DNA of 48,586 nucleotides from an uncultured Vampirovibrio sp. (lineage in GTDB: Bacteria; Cyanobacteriota; Vampirovibrionia; Gastranaerophilales; Gastranaerophilaceae). The translations under genes and the position numbers were made by a program. The notes beneath the pieces were generated by a model. It did no database searches. It had not been told where the DNA came from and worked only from the letters and a program-made list of their open reading frames with translations. The stretch's first letter is position 1. Every line of letters begins with the position of its first letter. Below, piece by piece: positions 7,093 to 16,745 of this stretch. The DNA lies in the NCBI GenBank assembly GCA_910577635.1, contig CAJTNR010000015.1, positions 1 to 48,586 on the forward strand. The letters are read 5' to 3'.

Positions 7093-9618
7093 TTATTCTA
7101 CAGTTCTTAAGTTAACATCCAAATTATTTTTACTATTAATATTCCCTTTGATACCGGCTCTTATAATTTTTTGATTCTTAATTGGAGCTTGAATCGGAGG
7201 GATTTTTTCAATTGAGTTTTTATACAATTCTTTTGATTTTTCACTTTTAAAAACAAATTTTGTTATCCAGCTTAGAGGGATGTAAAAAATTTTAATTTTT
7301 TTAAGTGCGTTTTTGTCATACCTTGCAAACAAACAAGCGCATAGTTCTTCTGTTTTAATATTATAAGAACCAAAGCCATAAAAAGAAAAAGATTTATTTT
7401 TATTAAAAATTTCAATATTTTCTATTGTCTTGTTGTTGATATCAAAGCTGCCTTTGATATCTGATTTAATTTTTTTTATTTCATTAAGGTCAATATTAAT
7501 GTGTTTTTGCAGTTTTGCAGCAAGAGAATCGGAGTTATTGATTAAAAATTCACTATCTGCAATTTTTGTTAATGCTCCTTTTTGAATCATAAAAGCAGAG
7601 TGTGCTTTTATGATTTTCAGCTTATCATAGCTTTTAAAATGCATTTTAGCACTTGCAAGTCCTTCGAATTGGTCTTTTAAGTCAAAAATCATATAAGAAG
7701 CAAGGTTGGAATCGATATTATCAGCTAAAAAATTGATATCACTTGAACTGTAAGTGATATCATACAAACCTTTAGCACTAAGTTTTCCTTTGGCAAAATC
7801 TGCCCTTTGGACACTAAAGTTGACGATATTGTCTTTTGCAAAACCCTCCAGGGCAAGATTTTCAACTAAAATTTTCTTATGGGTCAATTTATCGAGTTTT
7901 AGTTTTGCTTTTTTAATTGTTAGTTTCTTTTTGTCCTTTTTTTCAGGCTTGTTTTTTGTTTTTTTCTTGTTTGTTTTTACAATTTCATAACTTTTTAAGT
8001 GCATATCAAGATTGTTTATTACAATATTATTCGAAAAATCATTTTTTGCTTCAATATAACTTACAAAAGGAGAGTTTTTATAGTTTCCCTTTGCTTTTAT
8101 TGTGGCCGTTTTTTCGTTTGCTTCAATTGATGCTAAATCTACATCAAAATCCTTATAAGTTGAATTTTTTAGAATAATTTTTCCAATCGGCTGTTTTTTA
8201 GATGCATAATACTTTAAGTTTCCCTTGAAATTTCCTCCTTCAATATACTTGGAAATCGACCACAAAACAACACTTGGAGCCCAATCGTTTGTATTAATTG
8301 AGATATAATCTAAATTAAGTTTTTGGTTTTTTCTTATGAATAATCCATCCCCATATACAACTATTTGTGGTTTTTGATTAACAATTCTTGAATAGTTGTA
8401 TCTTTCAAGTTTAAGTTTGTTTCCCTGTTTTTTAGTTTTAGCGCTAATTATTCTTTTATTGTTTGTGTTTTTTAAACTTGAGCTAAGATAGTAAATATCG
8501 CTTCCTTTATCCAGGTCAATGCTGTAGTAAACCTCGGGGGAGTGGTGTTCGATTCTATATTTAACGCCAAGATTAGCTCTTTTTACAATTTTCGCGTTTT
8601 TTAAGTATTTTTTTGCAAAACTATTGCTGATACTAGATGACATTGTGCCTGTTGTGAGTCTGTTGTTGTTGAAAATATCCCTTGCAAAAAAATCACTGTA
8701 GAGTTTTTCTCCTCCAAAAGTTCCTTTAGTTTTTAAGTGGATTTTATCTTTCTCAAAGTAAAAAATTGCGCTTTTATAACAAAAAGGGATATCTAACTTT
8801 ACTGATTTAAAGTTAAAATTTTTCGCTTCAATATAACCTATAATTGATTTTTTTGCAAATTTTAGCTTAATATCAGCACTTCCTTTAAAATCATAGAAAT
8901 TTTCAATAAAGTTTTTTTCATTTGGCTTTTTCTGTTTTGAATAGAACAAAAAACACTTCTCAATATCTCTTATTGGAATAGAATCAGCGCTAAGAGTAAA
9001 GTTTGGGTTGTCCCCTGTAATTATTCCTTTAATAGCCATAGGATTTGAGTTGAAATTAATTATAAAGTTATCTAAAGTCAATTTATTATTTATTATATAA
9101 ATATTTTCTTTATTAACAGTAATTCTATCCTTAACTAAATCGGATTTAATATATGCGCTCAAATTGATTTTTTTAGAATCTGATTCAATGTTTTCTATAA
9201 TAACCGAAGATGACTTATAAAGCAGAATTTCTGCTTTATTTATACTAATCTTAGGAAGATTTTTATAATCCGCCTTGCTTTTTTTGCTGTTAGTATTAAG
9301 TTTGGTTTTATCTAGGAATAAATAGTTGATTATAATTCTATCGGGTTTAATTCTGATTCTGTTAGTTGAAACTAATCCTTTTGTAAGGTAAAGTATTTGA
9401 TTATTGTTGTCAAAGACGCTAATTTTATCAAAACTGATGTTGTAGTGAAGATTCCAGGTTAGTTTGAATAGAAAATTTTCAGTTTCAATTTTTTTCCCTG
9501 TTTTTTTCTCAATTAATCCAATTATACTTTTAGAGTTTATTATTGCAGGTATTATTGTAAGAATAGATAGATAAATAATAAAGATTATTAAAACTGATTT
9601 TATAAAAATGTTTTTCAT
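7093..9618 (-). CDS. AsmA/TamB-like membrane-anchored protein
   Basis: The 841-residue protein has one N-terminal membrane segment (residues about 5-27). A long, repetitive, Lys/Asn-rich region follows whose alternating hydrophobic pattern suggests beta-strand repeats. This layout, a signal-anchor followed by an extended beta-rich periplasmic part, is that of AsmA-family proteins, which are thought to bridge lipids between inner and outer membranes. Near residues 560-585 there is a very Lys-rich linker. It lies 40 bp downstream of nadA on the same strand. The family call rests on architecture, not on a signature motif. Confidence 0.6.
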   Translation of the reverse strand: MKNIFIKSVLIIFIIYLSILTIIPAIINSKSIIGLIEKKTGKKIETENFLFKLTWNLHYNISFDKISVFDNNNQILYLTKGLVSTNRIRIKPDRIIINYLFLDKTKLNTNSKKSKADYKNLPKISINKAEILLYKSSSVIIENIESDSKKINLSAYIKSDLVKDRITVNKENIYIINNKLTLDNFIINFNSNPMAIKGIITGDNPNFTLSADSIPIRDIEKCFLFYSKQKKPNEKNFIENFYDFKGSADIKLKFAKKSIIGYIEAKNFNFKSVKLDIPFCYKSAIFYFEKDKIHLKTKGTFGGEKLYSDFFARDIFNNNRLTTGTMSSSISNSFAKKYLKNAKIVKRANLGVKYRIEHHSPEVYYSIDLDKGSDIYYLSSSLKNTNNKRIISAKTKKQGNKLKLERYNYSRIVNQKPQIVVYGDGLFIRKNQKLNLDYISINTNDWAPSVVLWSISKYIEGGNFKGNLKYYASKKQPIGKIILKNSTYKDFDVDLASIEANEKTATIKAKGNYKNSPFVSYIEAKNDFSNNIVINNLDMHLKSYEIVKTNKKKTKNKPEKKDKKKLTIKKAKLKLDKLTHKKILVENLALEGFAKDNIVNFSVQRADFAKGKLSAKGLYDITYSSSDINFLADNIDSNLASYMIFDLKDQFEGLASAKMHFKSYDKLKIIKAHSAFMIQKGALTKIADSEFLINNSDSLAAKLQKHINIDLNEIKKIKSDIKGSFDINNKTIENIEIFNKNKSFSFYGFGSYNIKTEELCACLFARYDKNALKKIKIFYIPLSWITKFVFKSEKSKELYKNSIEKIPPIQAPIKNQKIIRAGIKGNINSKNNLDVNLRTVE

Positions 9619-9658
9619 ATAATAAGATAATATTTATTTATCTTATTAATTCCAATAG

Positions 9659-10579
9659 CTAGTTGGTCTTCAATTGGAGCATTTTTTCAATGCAGTTTTT
9701 GGCTGGTTCTATTATTTCTTTATCTAATATTATTTCATTTGATTCAGTTAGTAGTGTTTGATAGATATCTTCGAGGGTATTTTTTTTCATATTAGGACAA
9801 GTAATATTTTCATTAATAAGAGTAAATTTTTTATTCCAATTGTTGAGTTTGGAATCTCTGTTCAACCTATCTACGACACCTTTTTCAGTAGCAATGATAA
9901 AGTGTTTACAGCTTGAGTTTTTTGCAAACTCCATAATTTCTTTTGTGGAACCTGTAAAATCTGCTCTTTTGACAATTTCTTGATGACACTCAGGGTGTGC
10001 TAGAATAAGAGCATCTTTGTAGGTTTTTCTTGCTTGTTCAATATCTTCAACCCTTATTCTTAAGTGTGTCGGGCAAAAACCATTAAAGGTTATAACTTTT
10101 GTGTTTTCTAGTTTGGATTCAACATACTTTCCAAGATAAGTATCTGGAACAAAGAGAACTTTGTCGGTTTTTAAGCTTCTAACAACTTCAACAGCATTGG
10201 AACTTGTGCAGCAAATGTCGCAGTTTGCTTTAATTTCAGCATTCGAGTTAATATAGCAGACAACAGGAATGTTGGGATGTTTTTGTTTGAAAATTTTTAA
10301 ATTTTCAAGATCAATCATATCTGCCATAAGACAGCCCGAGTTTTTATTTGGAAGCAGTACTTTTTTTTGAGGAGATAACAATTTAGCGCTTTGTGCCATA
10401 AAAAATACACCAGCAAAAACAATAATTTCAGCATCTGTTTTAGCTGCCATTTTGCTTAAATAGAGAGAATCTCCGACAAAATCTGAAACTTCGTCAATTT
10501 CAATATTCTGATAGCAATGCGTTAGAATAATTGCATTTTTTTCTTTTTTTAGTTTTTTAATTTGATTAATTAAATCCAT
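9659..10579 (-). CDS. nadA: Quinolinate synthase NadA
   Basis: The 306-residue protein condenses iminoaspartate and dihydroxyacetone phosphate to quinolinate in de novo NAD synthesis. Family marks are AIILTHCYQ near the N-terminus, FVGDSLYLS, and three Cys in the conserved contexts SGCLMAD, HPECHQE and TCPNMKKNT, which bind the 4Fe-4S cluster. It starts at ATG 10579 behind GAGGGTAC, and a TATAAT (10598-10603, minus strand) may be its -10. nadB and nadC are not in the window. Confidence 0.93.
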   Translation of the reverse strand: MDLINQIKKLKKEKNAIILTHCYQNIEIDEVSDFVGDSLYLSKMAAKTDAEIIVFAGVFFMAQSAKLLSPQKKVLLPNKNSGCLMADMIDLENLKIFKQKHPNIPVVCYINSNAEIKANCDICCTSSNAVEVVRSLKTDKVLFVPDTYLGKYVESKLENTKVITFNGFCPTHLRIRVEDIEQARKTYKDALILAHPECHQEIVKRADFTGSTKEIMEFAKNSSCKHFIIATEKGVVDRLNRDSKLNNWNKKFTLINENITCPNMKKNTLEDIYQTLLTESNEIILDKEIIEPAKNCIEKMLQLKTN

Positions 10580-10639
10580 TGTACCCTCTATTAATAGATT
10601 ATATTAATTAAACTACAACTAAAATTCCTAGTCAATAAA

Positions 10640-10669
10640 AAACTGCCTTAAATAGAATTAAGGCAGTTT
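10640..10669 (-). terminator. Terminator after the ferritin-like operon
   Basis: 11-bp perfect arms (10640-10650 and 10659-10669) are followed, on the minus strand, by TTTTTTATTG. It separates the ferritin-like gene at 10677 from nadA. Confidence 0.8.
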
Positions 10670-10676
10670 ATTTAAT

Positions 10677-10976
10677 TTATTCTTCATTTATAATTTCAAA
10701 TGCTTCGTCTAATCCTTCCTCGAAGTGTTTTTTATCATCCGGGGATAGGATATTAAGAAGATACATAAAATTGCCGACATGAATTTTTTCGTCTTCAACG
10801 ACTTCATCCAGTAGTTTTTTTGCTTTTGTATCATCTGTTGATTCTTTTATTTGTTCGTATAGCTGGATTGCTTCGTATTCTGCTGCAATTGAGAATCTTA
10901 TTGTTCTTATTAGTTCTTCTTTAGTTAGTTTTTTCTCGCATTTATTACCGCTAAAGGAATTGGAGAATTCGGGCAT
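10677..10976 (-). CDS. Small ferritin-like diiron protein
   Basis: The 99-residue all-helical protein has Glu and ExxH positions (AAEYEAIQLYEQI and VVEDEKIHVGNF) typical of one half of a ferritin/rubrerythrin four-helix bundle. A protein this short would need to dimerise to complete the bundle and its diiron sites, as encapsulin-associated ferritins do. No encapsulin gene lies nearby. It is the last gene of a three-gene operon, 18 bp after the large ferritin-like gene, with AAGGAAA as ribosome-binding site. Roles in iron storage or peroxide/oxygen protection are possible. Confidence 0.7.
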   Translation of the reverse strand: MPEFSNSFSGNKCEKKLTKEELIRTIRFSIAAEYEAIQLYEQIKESTDDTKAKKLLDEVVEDEKIHVGNFMYLLNILSPDDKKHFEEGLDEAFEIINEE

Positions 10977-10994
10977 AGTTTTTTTCCTTTCTTT

Positions 10995-12290
10995 TTAGTA
11001 TAAGTAACTATTGGAATCAATCTTGTTGAATTCTTTGTATTGATTTGGGCTTATAGTGTTTGGAGCCTGGGTTTTTTCTAAGCTTTTAGTTAGAAGTTTA
11101 TCTTGTTTTTCAACTAATCCAATGTCTGATATTGCAATATCTCGATTGAATGTATTAATTGATAGGTTGATTGCTTGTTCTGATGGAGCGCCTTTTTCAG
11201 AAACCGTTTCTTGAATCAAATAGCTTCTCCAGGAATCATCCAGTTTATCTACTGTATTATAGGATCCGTTAATATCTACTCTTTTGTTAACTTCTTTGTT
11301 CAGAATCTCTTTAACATATTCTTTTTGAGATTCAAAATGACAAGGATAGACCTCAGTTTCACCAATAATTTCTGCCGGGTCTTTTTTCTCGTATTTTTCA
11401 TACGCTTTAGCAGCAAGCTGCAAGTGGGCAAGTTCCATTTGAAACAGCTCTTCCCAGATTAGTTTAATTCTATCATCTACTTCATCTTTATAGCAGTTAT
11501 GATAACAGCAGGCTTCTGTAAACTCATGGATTAACCACTTTTCAAACATGGTTTCATTGGGGTCAATTAAAGTTTCATACATTGTTACGTGTTCTTCTTC
11601 AACATCACAAATTTCTGCATAAAGTCTTTTTAAGTCTGTATTTCCATACATAAACCCGTGTTCTGCGTAGTAGTTATGGGTTTGCTGCTCGCCTGAAATT
11701 AGAGTTAATATGTTAACTTTGGTTTTTGGACTTGTTTTTTTAGCATCATAAGACTTTCTAATCCTCAAACCATTGCAGTTATGATGATATTGGGTTGGTC
11801 TTCCTATAATGACATCTGTTTGATTGTGAAGAATTTCATTCGGGTCTGTTTCTTCAATAAGATTTGCAAATTGTGAGTATCTGTACAAATGGTCAAAATC
11901 TTCTAATAATCCAAAGTCGAATGTTTCTTTAACATAAGGATCGTCTTCGTTTTGAGCTAACCAGGAAGTCAAGTCAACCGCAACTTGTTCATACCCTAAG
12001 GTTGTATCCAATATGCTTTGTTTATAGGGACTCATCCAGTTAACTGTAGTTTGCTGCATATCTTCAATTCGTCTTATATTAACAAGCTGTTTTTTAAGTT
12101 CAAGGTCATCTAACTTTCTAACCCAGCAGTGTTTGAATCCCCAGGCTTCTGTTTCAATTCCGTTCATTAGGATCTGTCTTGTTCTTGTATAACAATCAAC
12201 GCTATCTTTATTGTAAGGTCTTTTTACAATGTCATGCCAGGTTTTTAGTTGATTCTCAAGCGGAATCCCTTTTTCTTTTAAAAAATTCAT
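10995..12290 (-). CDS. Large ferritin-like (putative diiron) protein
   Basis: The 431-residue protein is mostly helical. It has repeated carboxylate/His motifs: LLEDFDHLYRY, GEQQTHNYYAEHG, VEEEHVTMYE, HEFTEACCYHNCY and FQMELAHLQLAA. Two ExxH motifs together with Glu on neighbouring helices look like a ferritin-type diiron site, possibly in tandem domains. The last ~100 residues are polar and probably flexible. It sits 15 bp after the TIM-barrel gene and 18 bp before the small ferritin-like gene, which argues for one functional unit. I do not recognise the exact family. Confidence 0.6.
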   Translation of the reverse strand: MNFLKEKGIPLENQLKTWHDIVKRPYNKDSVDCYTRTRQILMNGIETEAWGFKHCWVRKLDDLELKKQLVNIRRIEDMQQTTVNWMSPYKQSILDTTLGYEQVAVDLTSWLAQNEDDPYVKETFDFGLLEDFDHLYRYSQFANLIEETDPNEILHNQTDVIIGRPTQYHHNCNGLRIRKSYDAKKTSPKTKVNILTLISGEQQTHNYYAEHGFMYGNTDLKRLYAEICDVEEEHVTMYETLIDPNETMFEKWLIHEFTEACCYHNCYKDEVDDRIKLIWEELFQMELAHLQLAAKAYEKYEKKDPAEIIGETEVYPCHFESQKEYVKEILNKEVNKRVDINGSYNTVDKLDDSWRSYLIQETVSEKGAPSEQAINLSINTFNRDIAISDIGLVEKQDKLLTKSLEKTQAPNTISPNQYKEFNKIDSNSYLY

Positions 12291-12305
12291 ATTTACCCTT
12301 TCTTT

Positions 12306-13634
12306 TTATTTACAAAGTGCATGAGCGAATAAAACTCCGACTTTGTGGTTATAGTTTCTGCCATCATCAAAAGCGAAAAGATTTTTTAAATGACTGCAGC
12401 TGCTTCCGTCTGTTGAATAAGAGGGGTTTGTCATCATTATATGGTGAGTATTAGTGTCATATCGAAGCGGGAATATGTCGTTTGTCTGCATAAAACTCGG
12501 AAGTTTATCACTTGATAAATAGTAGCCGAACAATGCTGTATTAATTCTATTCAAACGCTGTTCGTAGCTGATTCCTCCTTCGTAGTTGTCATTTTCAATT
12601 TCAACCCCTGGAGCATAGTCCCTATTGTACTTAAGTTCTTCTGATAACTGCCTTACAGCGTAAAAATCATCCCCTGTAATGTAGTCTGTTCCTGTTGTAA
12701 GACCTAAATTCTTATACCTTTCAAAATCACAGGAGCTTTTTTCTCCTGCAAAGGAGATATTTGTTTTTTTAGACCTTCTTCTAATTTCATATAGAATATA
12801 TTGCATCTGATTATATTCAGGCAGTGCTCCGACTCCTGTGTAGTTTTCAAGGTCATATCCTCCAATGTGTTTAGCTGAATCAATAAACATTGCTTCAAAC
12901 CCTAAATCCATAAGTTTTGTATGCTCTTGAATATAAAGCTCCTGATGAATTGGATTTTTCCAGTCAAAACCTTCTTCATGGTCTGGATAAACTACTTTTA
13001 TTTGATCAGCTGAAATTATTGTTCTAAAACCTACTTTAATCCCTCTAAAGTGAGCAAGGTCGCAAAAAGCGCGGATTTGATCTTCAGGGCTGATTTTATC
13101 TGTAATACTAAAATCGATAATATTACCGCTGTATCCGCAGTTAATTTTCATCCCATAAATTGAGTTTTCCTCAAAAGGACCTTTGTTGTATCCATCTCCA
13201 TAGATATTAGGAAAAATTTGCGATAAGATTATGCAGTTTGCCCAGCATTTAGCACTTGGCGGAATTGCACTCAGAATCTTAATTGAATTTATAATCCCGC
13301 AGCAGCATTTATTGTCATGCATATGCGCTAAGGCTCTATTGTTAATCTCAATATAGTTTGCAAATCTTCCCCAATTATCCCCGTAGTTTGGAGTTTCGAT
13401 GTAATCAGGGAAATTTTCATAGAAAATATTGCTCTCAGATAAAGTCACAATTAGCTCAATTGCTTCTTTAAGATTGAGACACAAAAGTTCAGAAGGGACA
13501 ATATTTGCAATCCATTTTTTTGAATTGTAACATCCTAGAGAATGATAAGTTTTTTTAGAAAAACTATTGTTAGGTTTTAGCTTTTCGCTTTCTTTAAAAG
13601 CGTTTAATAATAAATTTACGTTATTTTTACTCAT
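12306..13634 (-). CDS. Putative TIM-barrel glycosidase-like (GH13-like) protein
   Basis: The 442-residue protein has several segments in alpha-amylase order. FCDLAHFRGIKVGFR looks like the helix and strand of an early barrel repeat. AMFIDSAKHIG aligns with the catalytic-Asp strand, but Phe replaces the usual Arg two residues before Asp. FAGEKSS looks like the catalytic-Glu strand, and FMQTNDIFPLRYD resembles the third-carboxylate region, with Asn-Asp where His-Asp is usual. It has many Cys (CCC near residue 110) and no signal peptide. It is the first gene of an operon with two ferritin-like genes, an unusual pairing. The function may not be starch-type hydrolysis; confidence in the family is moderate. 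Confidence 0.5.
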   Translation of the reverse strand: MSKNNVNLLLNAFKESEKLKPNNSFSKKTYHSLGCYNSKKWIANIVPSELLCLNLKEAIELIVTLSESNIFYENFPDYIETPNYGDNWGRFANYIEINNRALAHMHDNKCCCGIINSIKILSAIPPSAKCWANCIILSQIFPNIYGDGYNKGPFEENSIYGMKINCGYSGNIIDFSITDKISPEDQIRAFCDLAHFRGIKVGFRTIISADQIKVVYPDHEEGFDWKNPIHQELYIQEHTKLMDLGFEAMFIDSAKHIGGYDLENYTGVGALPEYNQMQYILYEIRRRSKKTNISFAGEKSSCDFERYKNLGLTTGTDYITGDDFYAVRQLSEELKYNRDYAPGVEIENDNYEGGISYEQRLNRINTALFGYYLSSDKLPSFMQTNDIFPLRYDTNTHHIMMTNPSYSTDGSSCSHLKNLFAFDDGRNYNHKVGVLFAHALCK

Positions 13635-13699
13635 ATAAAATTTTTATAACTTTATTGAATAAAAATTAATTGCCCAACCTGTTTAATTCTTTTATAGTT

Positions 13700-16600
13700 T
13701 TATTGGGCTTCTTGTAGTATCCCTTGTGTTTTTAGATAATCAAGCTGGGAGTTAATTGTATCTGAACTAGCTAGAATTGAAACTGTGGGGTTATATGAAA
13801 AGACAAATTGTGCAGTTTTTTTAATATCTTCTTTGGTTATTTTATCAATTGCTTCAAAGTACTTGTCTATTCTTTTGATTCCGTATAAATTTGCCATATT
13901 CTGCGCAATTAATCCTGTTTTTGATAGAGGATTCTGCATTTGTCCGATTAAGTTTTGTTTAAGCTGGTTTTTAGCGGCTTTAAGTTCTTCATCAGTAACT
14001 AAAGTCTCGCAGAGTTCTTTTGCGTGTTTATTAAAACCTTCTAGGGATTTTTTAACATTGTCAAAACTTTTTATCCCTTGTTCTTTATCGTCTGTTGTTG
14101 TTTGGATTCTAAGAGTCAGAATCCCTGTGTTTTCAAAGGATTGAATGTTTGATGAAACATGGTAAGCAAGGTTTTGTTTTTCCCTTAAGTCTAAAAAAAG
14201 CCTTGAACTAGGACTTGCTCCAAGAATTAAATTAAGCATCTCAAGTTCTGCTTCTTTTTGAACACTTTCTGTCATTGGAAATTTGTAAGATTTATAAATC
14301 TGGGCTTGATTTAAGTTGTCAATATCATAAACGACATTTGGCTGTTTATTTGCTTGAAAAATCGGATAAAACTTGGGTGTTGAGGTTTTAAAGATAATAT
14401 TATTAGAATCGCTTTGATATTTTTTTATTTCCTCAACCAAATTTTGATTTTTTTCAAAAGGTGCACTAGCACAAAAATTAGAAGAAGCGTTTTTTAACAG
14501 TTCCTGATAAAAATTAAGAATATCTTGATATTGGAGTTTATCAATTGTCTTGAGTCTGTTTGCGACTGTTGGAAAGTACCCAGGATACAAGTTATCAAGC
14601 AAATTAGACTTTGCATCTTTTTGACTTGTTAATAAATTTTCCTTAATTTTTTTCTTAGCTTCAATAAAGTCGTTTTCGGTTAGTTTTGGTTTGTACATTA
14701 GCTCATTCATTAATTGAAGAGTTTTTACAACATCCTTAGATAGACAATTAGCATTAATTTCAATTGTTTTTCCATTTACATAAACATTAGCGTCAATTCC
14801 GTTTATCTGCATATATTCTTCAAGTTTTTCTTTATCCATATAGTCAGTTCCTCTTTGAAACATATACTTTAGAACCGAAGGAATATTAGGATTTTTGGGT
14901 TTTATCGGAGGAGTATTAACACTCCAGTTAAAAGTGCAGATATCATAATCCGAGTTGTTAAGCGCTATTCGGGTGCTGTTTTTAAGTGTGAGTTCTTTAA
15001 TTGAATTGGTATCAATTTTTTTATTAGAGCCAAAACTTATGTTAGGAGCGGGTTTTTTTGCGATATTTTGCATAGAATATTTAGACTTATTGTAACTATC
15101 ATTAATTTTATCATCTGAAACGCTATTTGGATGAACAACTACAATAGAAACCTTATTAAGATCATAATATTTTTTTGCAAAGTTTATAATGTCTTCTTTT
15201 GTTATTGAATCAACAATTTGTTTGTAGTTTGTAAATAAATCCAGTGAATTATCGCAAAAGTTTTCCCCTATTAACTCAGCCAGATTATCGCTGCTGGAGG
15301 TGCTGATAATATAGGATTTATTAATATAGTTCTTAATGGATGTCATTTCATTATCTGTTAGGGGGGTTGTTTGAAGCTTGATTATTGCATCATAGAAAAT
15401 ATCCAGCGCTTTTTGTTCATCATTAGGATTGCTTTGGATAAAGTTTACTAAAGCATAAGGGTCATAGTCGTTTAACCCGACTTTTTGCGTGCTTGAATCA
15501 AACTGAGCGTTAATTTTTTCTAAGTTTGTTTTAAGGACTGAAGTGGAACAATCCTTTAGGTAAAAATTAAGCATATCTTCAATGACAAAATCTTTGCTAT
15601 CAGCAGGTTTTGGACCGCTAAAACCAAGAATAATACTTGTTGAGTTTGTTTTGTTGGATTTAATATCCTCTCTTATAGGACTTGTGATTGGAGTTAAGAT
15701 TTCTCTTCTTTGATAAATTTGATTACCCCTTGGAGTTTCAACCTTGTAATACTTAGCAGCAATTGAAGCAACTTTATCAACATCAAGACTATTATCACAA
15801 ACTATTACAGTATGCATATTGTTAGGAGTATAGTAAGTTTGATGGTAATTCTTTAAATCCGTAGTTGAGAGGTTCTTCACTGTTTCAATTGAACCTGCTA
15901 CAAGATTTTTTGAATTTGACTGAATCTGAAACAAATTTCTTATTGCTTTATCATAGGCAATTGTTGCAGGGTCATCGTTAATCATTGAGATTTCTGAACA
16001 AACAGGACCTTTTTCAGCTTCCATAGCTTCTTTATCAAATTTCGGGTTGTAAATCATATCCCCCTGGATTCGAAGGGTGTTTTCAAGGTCTTTTTCATCC
16101 ATATAAGGAGCGCTAATATAATATTTAATCTGCGCAAAATCCGTTGAAGCGTTTGTGTTTGCTCCCATAAGGGAAGTGAGTCTAAAGACATCTCCATCTT
16201 TAAGTTTTGATGAACCCTTGAACAATCCGTGTTCTTTTAAGTGCGAAACTCCTCTTTTAATATCTGTTTCGTTCATAGATCCGGAGTTAACGAAAGTTTT
16301 AACGGTCGTTGCACTGTCTTTTCTTGGAATGATGAATATCTTATGACCGTTTTTGAGTTCGTATAAGTGTGCAGTTTGTTCGTTTTGTCCTTTAAACACC
16401 CCCAATTTTTGATAACTTTGGGTAATTTTTGGATTAAACAAAGGATTATAAGGGTAATTGTTTTGATTGTTGTATATGCTTGTACTTATATTAGCAATTG
16501 GATTGGAACTATTGACAAAGTTGTTTTGATTAATGCCATATGGTTTATATGGTATTAAAAGCTGATTTTGCCAATTAGGATTTATTTGTTGAAAGGACAT
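13700..16600 (-). CDS. M16 (insulinase/pitrilysin) zinc metalloprotease, two-lobed
   Basis: The 966-residue protein has two M16 units, as in insulinase and pitrilysin. The zinc motif HxxEH is intact (His120, Glu123, His124), with the distal Glu in EKGPVCSEIS. The second half (from about residue 530) is the inactive partner lobe. Residues 1-70 are Asn/Pro/Tyr-rich and look disordered, and no signal peptide is evident. The linker between lobes carries NISFGS, a string shared in part with the protein at 27972-29021. AAGGGTAA precedes the start. It probably degrades oligopeptides. Confidence 0.88.
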   Translation of the reverse strand: MSFQQINPNWQNQLLIPYKPYGINQNNFVNSSNPIANISTSIYNNQNNYPYNPLFNPKITQSYQKLGVFKGQNEQTAHLYELKNGHKIFIIPRKDSATTVKTFVNSGSMNETDIKRGVSHLKEHGLFKGSSKLKDGDVFRLTSLMGANTNASTDFAQIKYYISAPYMDEKDLENTLRIQGDMIYNPKFDKEAMEAEKGPVCSEISMINDDPATIAYDKAIRNLFQIQSNSKNLVAGSIETVKNLSTTDLKNYHQTYYTPNNMHTVIVCDNSLDVDKVASIAAKYYKVETPRGNQIYQRREILTPITSPIREDIKSNKTNSTSIILGFSGPKPADSKDFVIEDMLNFYLKDCSTSVLKTNLEKINAQFDSSTQKVGLNDYDPYALVNFIQSNPNDEQKALDIFYDAIIKLQTTPLTDNEMTSIKNYINKSYIISTSSSDNLAELIGENFCDNSLDLFTNYKQIVDSITKEDIINFAKKYYDLNKVSIVVVHPNSVSDDKINDSYNKSKYSMQNIAKKPAPNISFGSNKKIDTNSIKELTLKNSTRIALNNSDYDICTFNWSVNTPPIKPKNPNIPSVLKYMFQRGTDYMDKEKLEEYMQINGIDANVYVNGKTIEINANCLSKDVVKTLQLMNELMYKPKLTENDFIEAKKKIKENLLTSQKDAKSNLLDNLYPGYFPTVANRLKTIDKLQYQDILNFYQELLKNASSNFCASAPFEKNQNLVEEIKKYQSDSNNIIFKTSTPKFYPIFQANKQPNVVYDIDNLNQAQIYKSYKFPMTESVQKEAELEMLNLILGASPSSRLFLDLREKQNLAYHVSSNIQSFENTGILTLRIQTTTDDKEQGIKSFDNVKKSLEGFNKHAKELCETLVTDEELKAAKNQLKQNLIGQMQNPLSKTGLIAQNMANLYGIKRIDKYFEAIDKITKEDIKKTAQFVFSYNPTVSILASSDTINSQLDYLKTQGILQEAQ

Positions 16601-16745
16601 AGTTTACCCTTAAATTATAGTTATTCTAAAACAAAAAAATATAAAAAATTGTTAATATTCAACCTAAAAGTAACAAAAATTAAAGCAATAAAACTTTTTT
16701 TATTGTATCATTTTATTAAAATAAAAAAAAGGTGAATTTTAAGAT

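Noticed and set aside
10677..10976. Encapsulin-loaded ferritin system
   Set aside because: The small ferritin-like protein would fit as cargo, but no encapsulin shell gene is nearby and no targeting tail can be defined.
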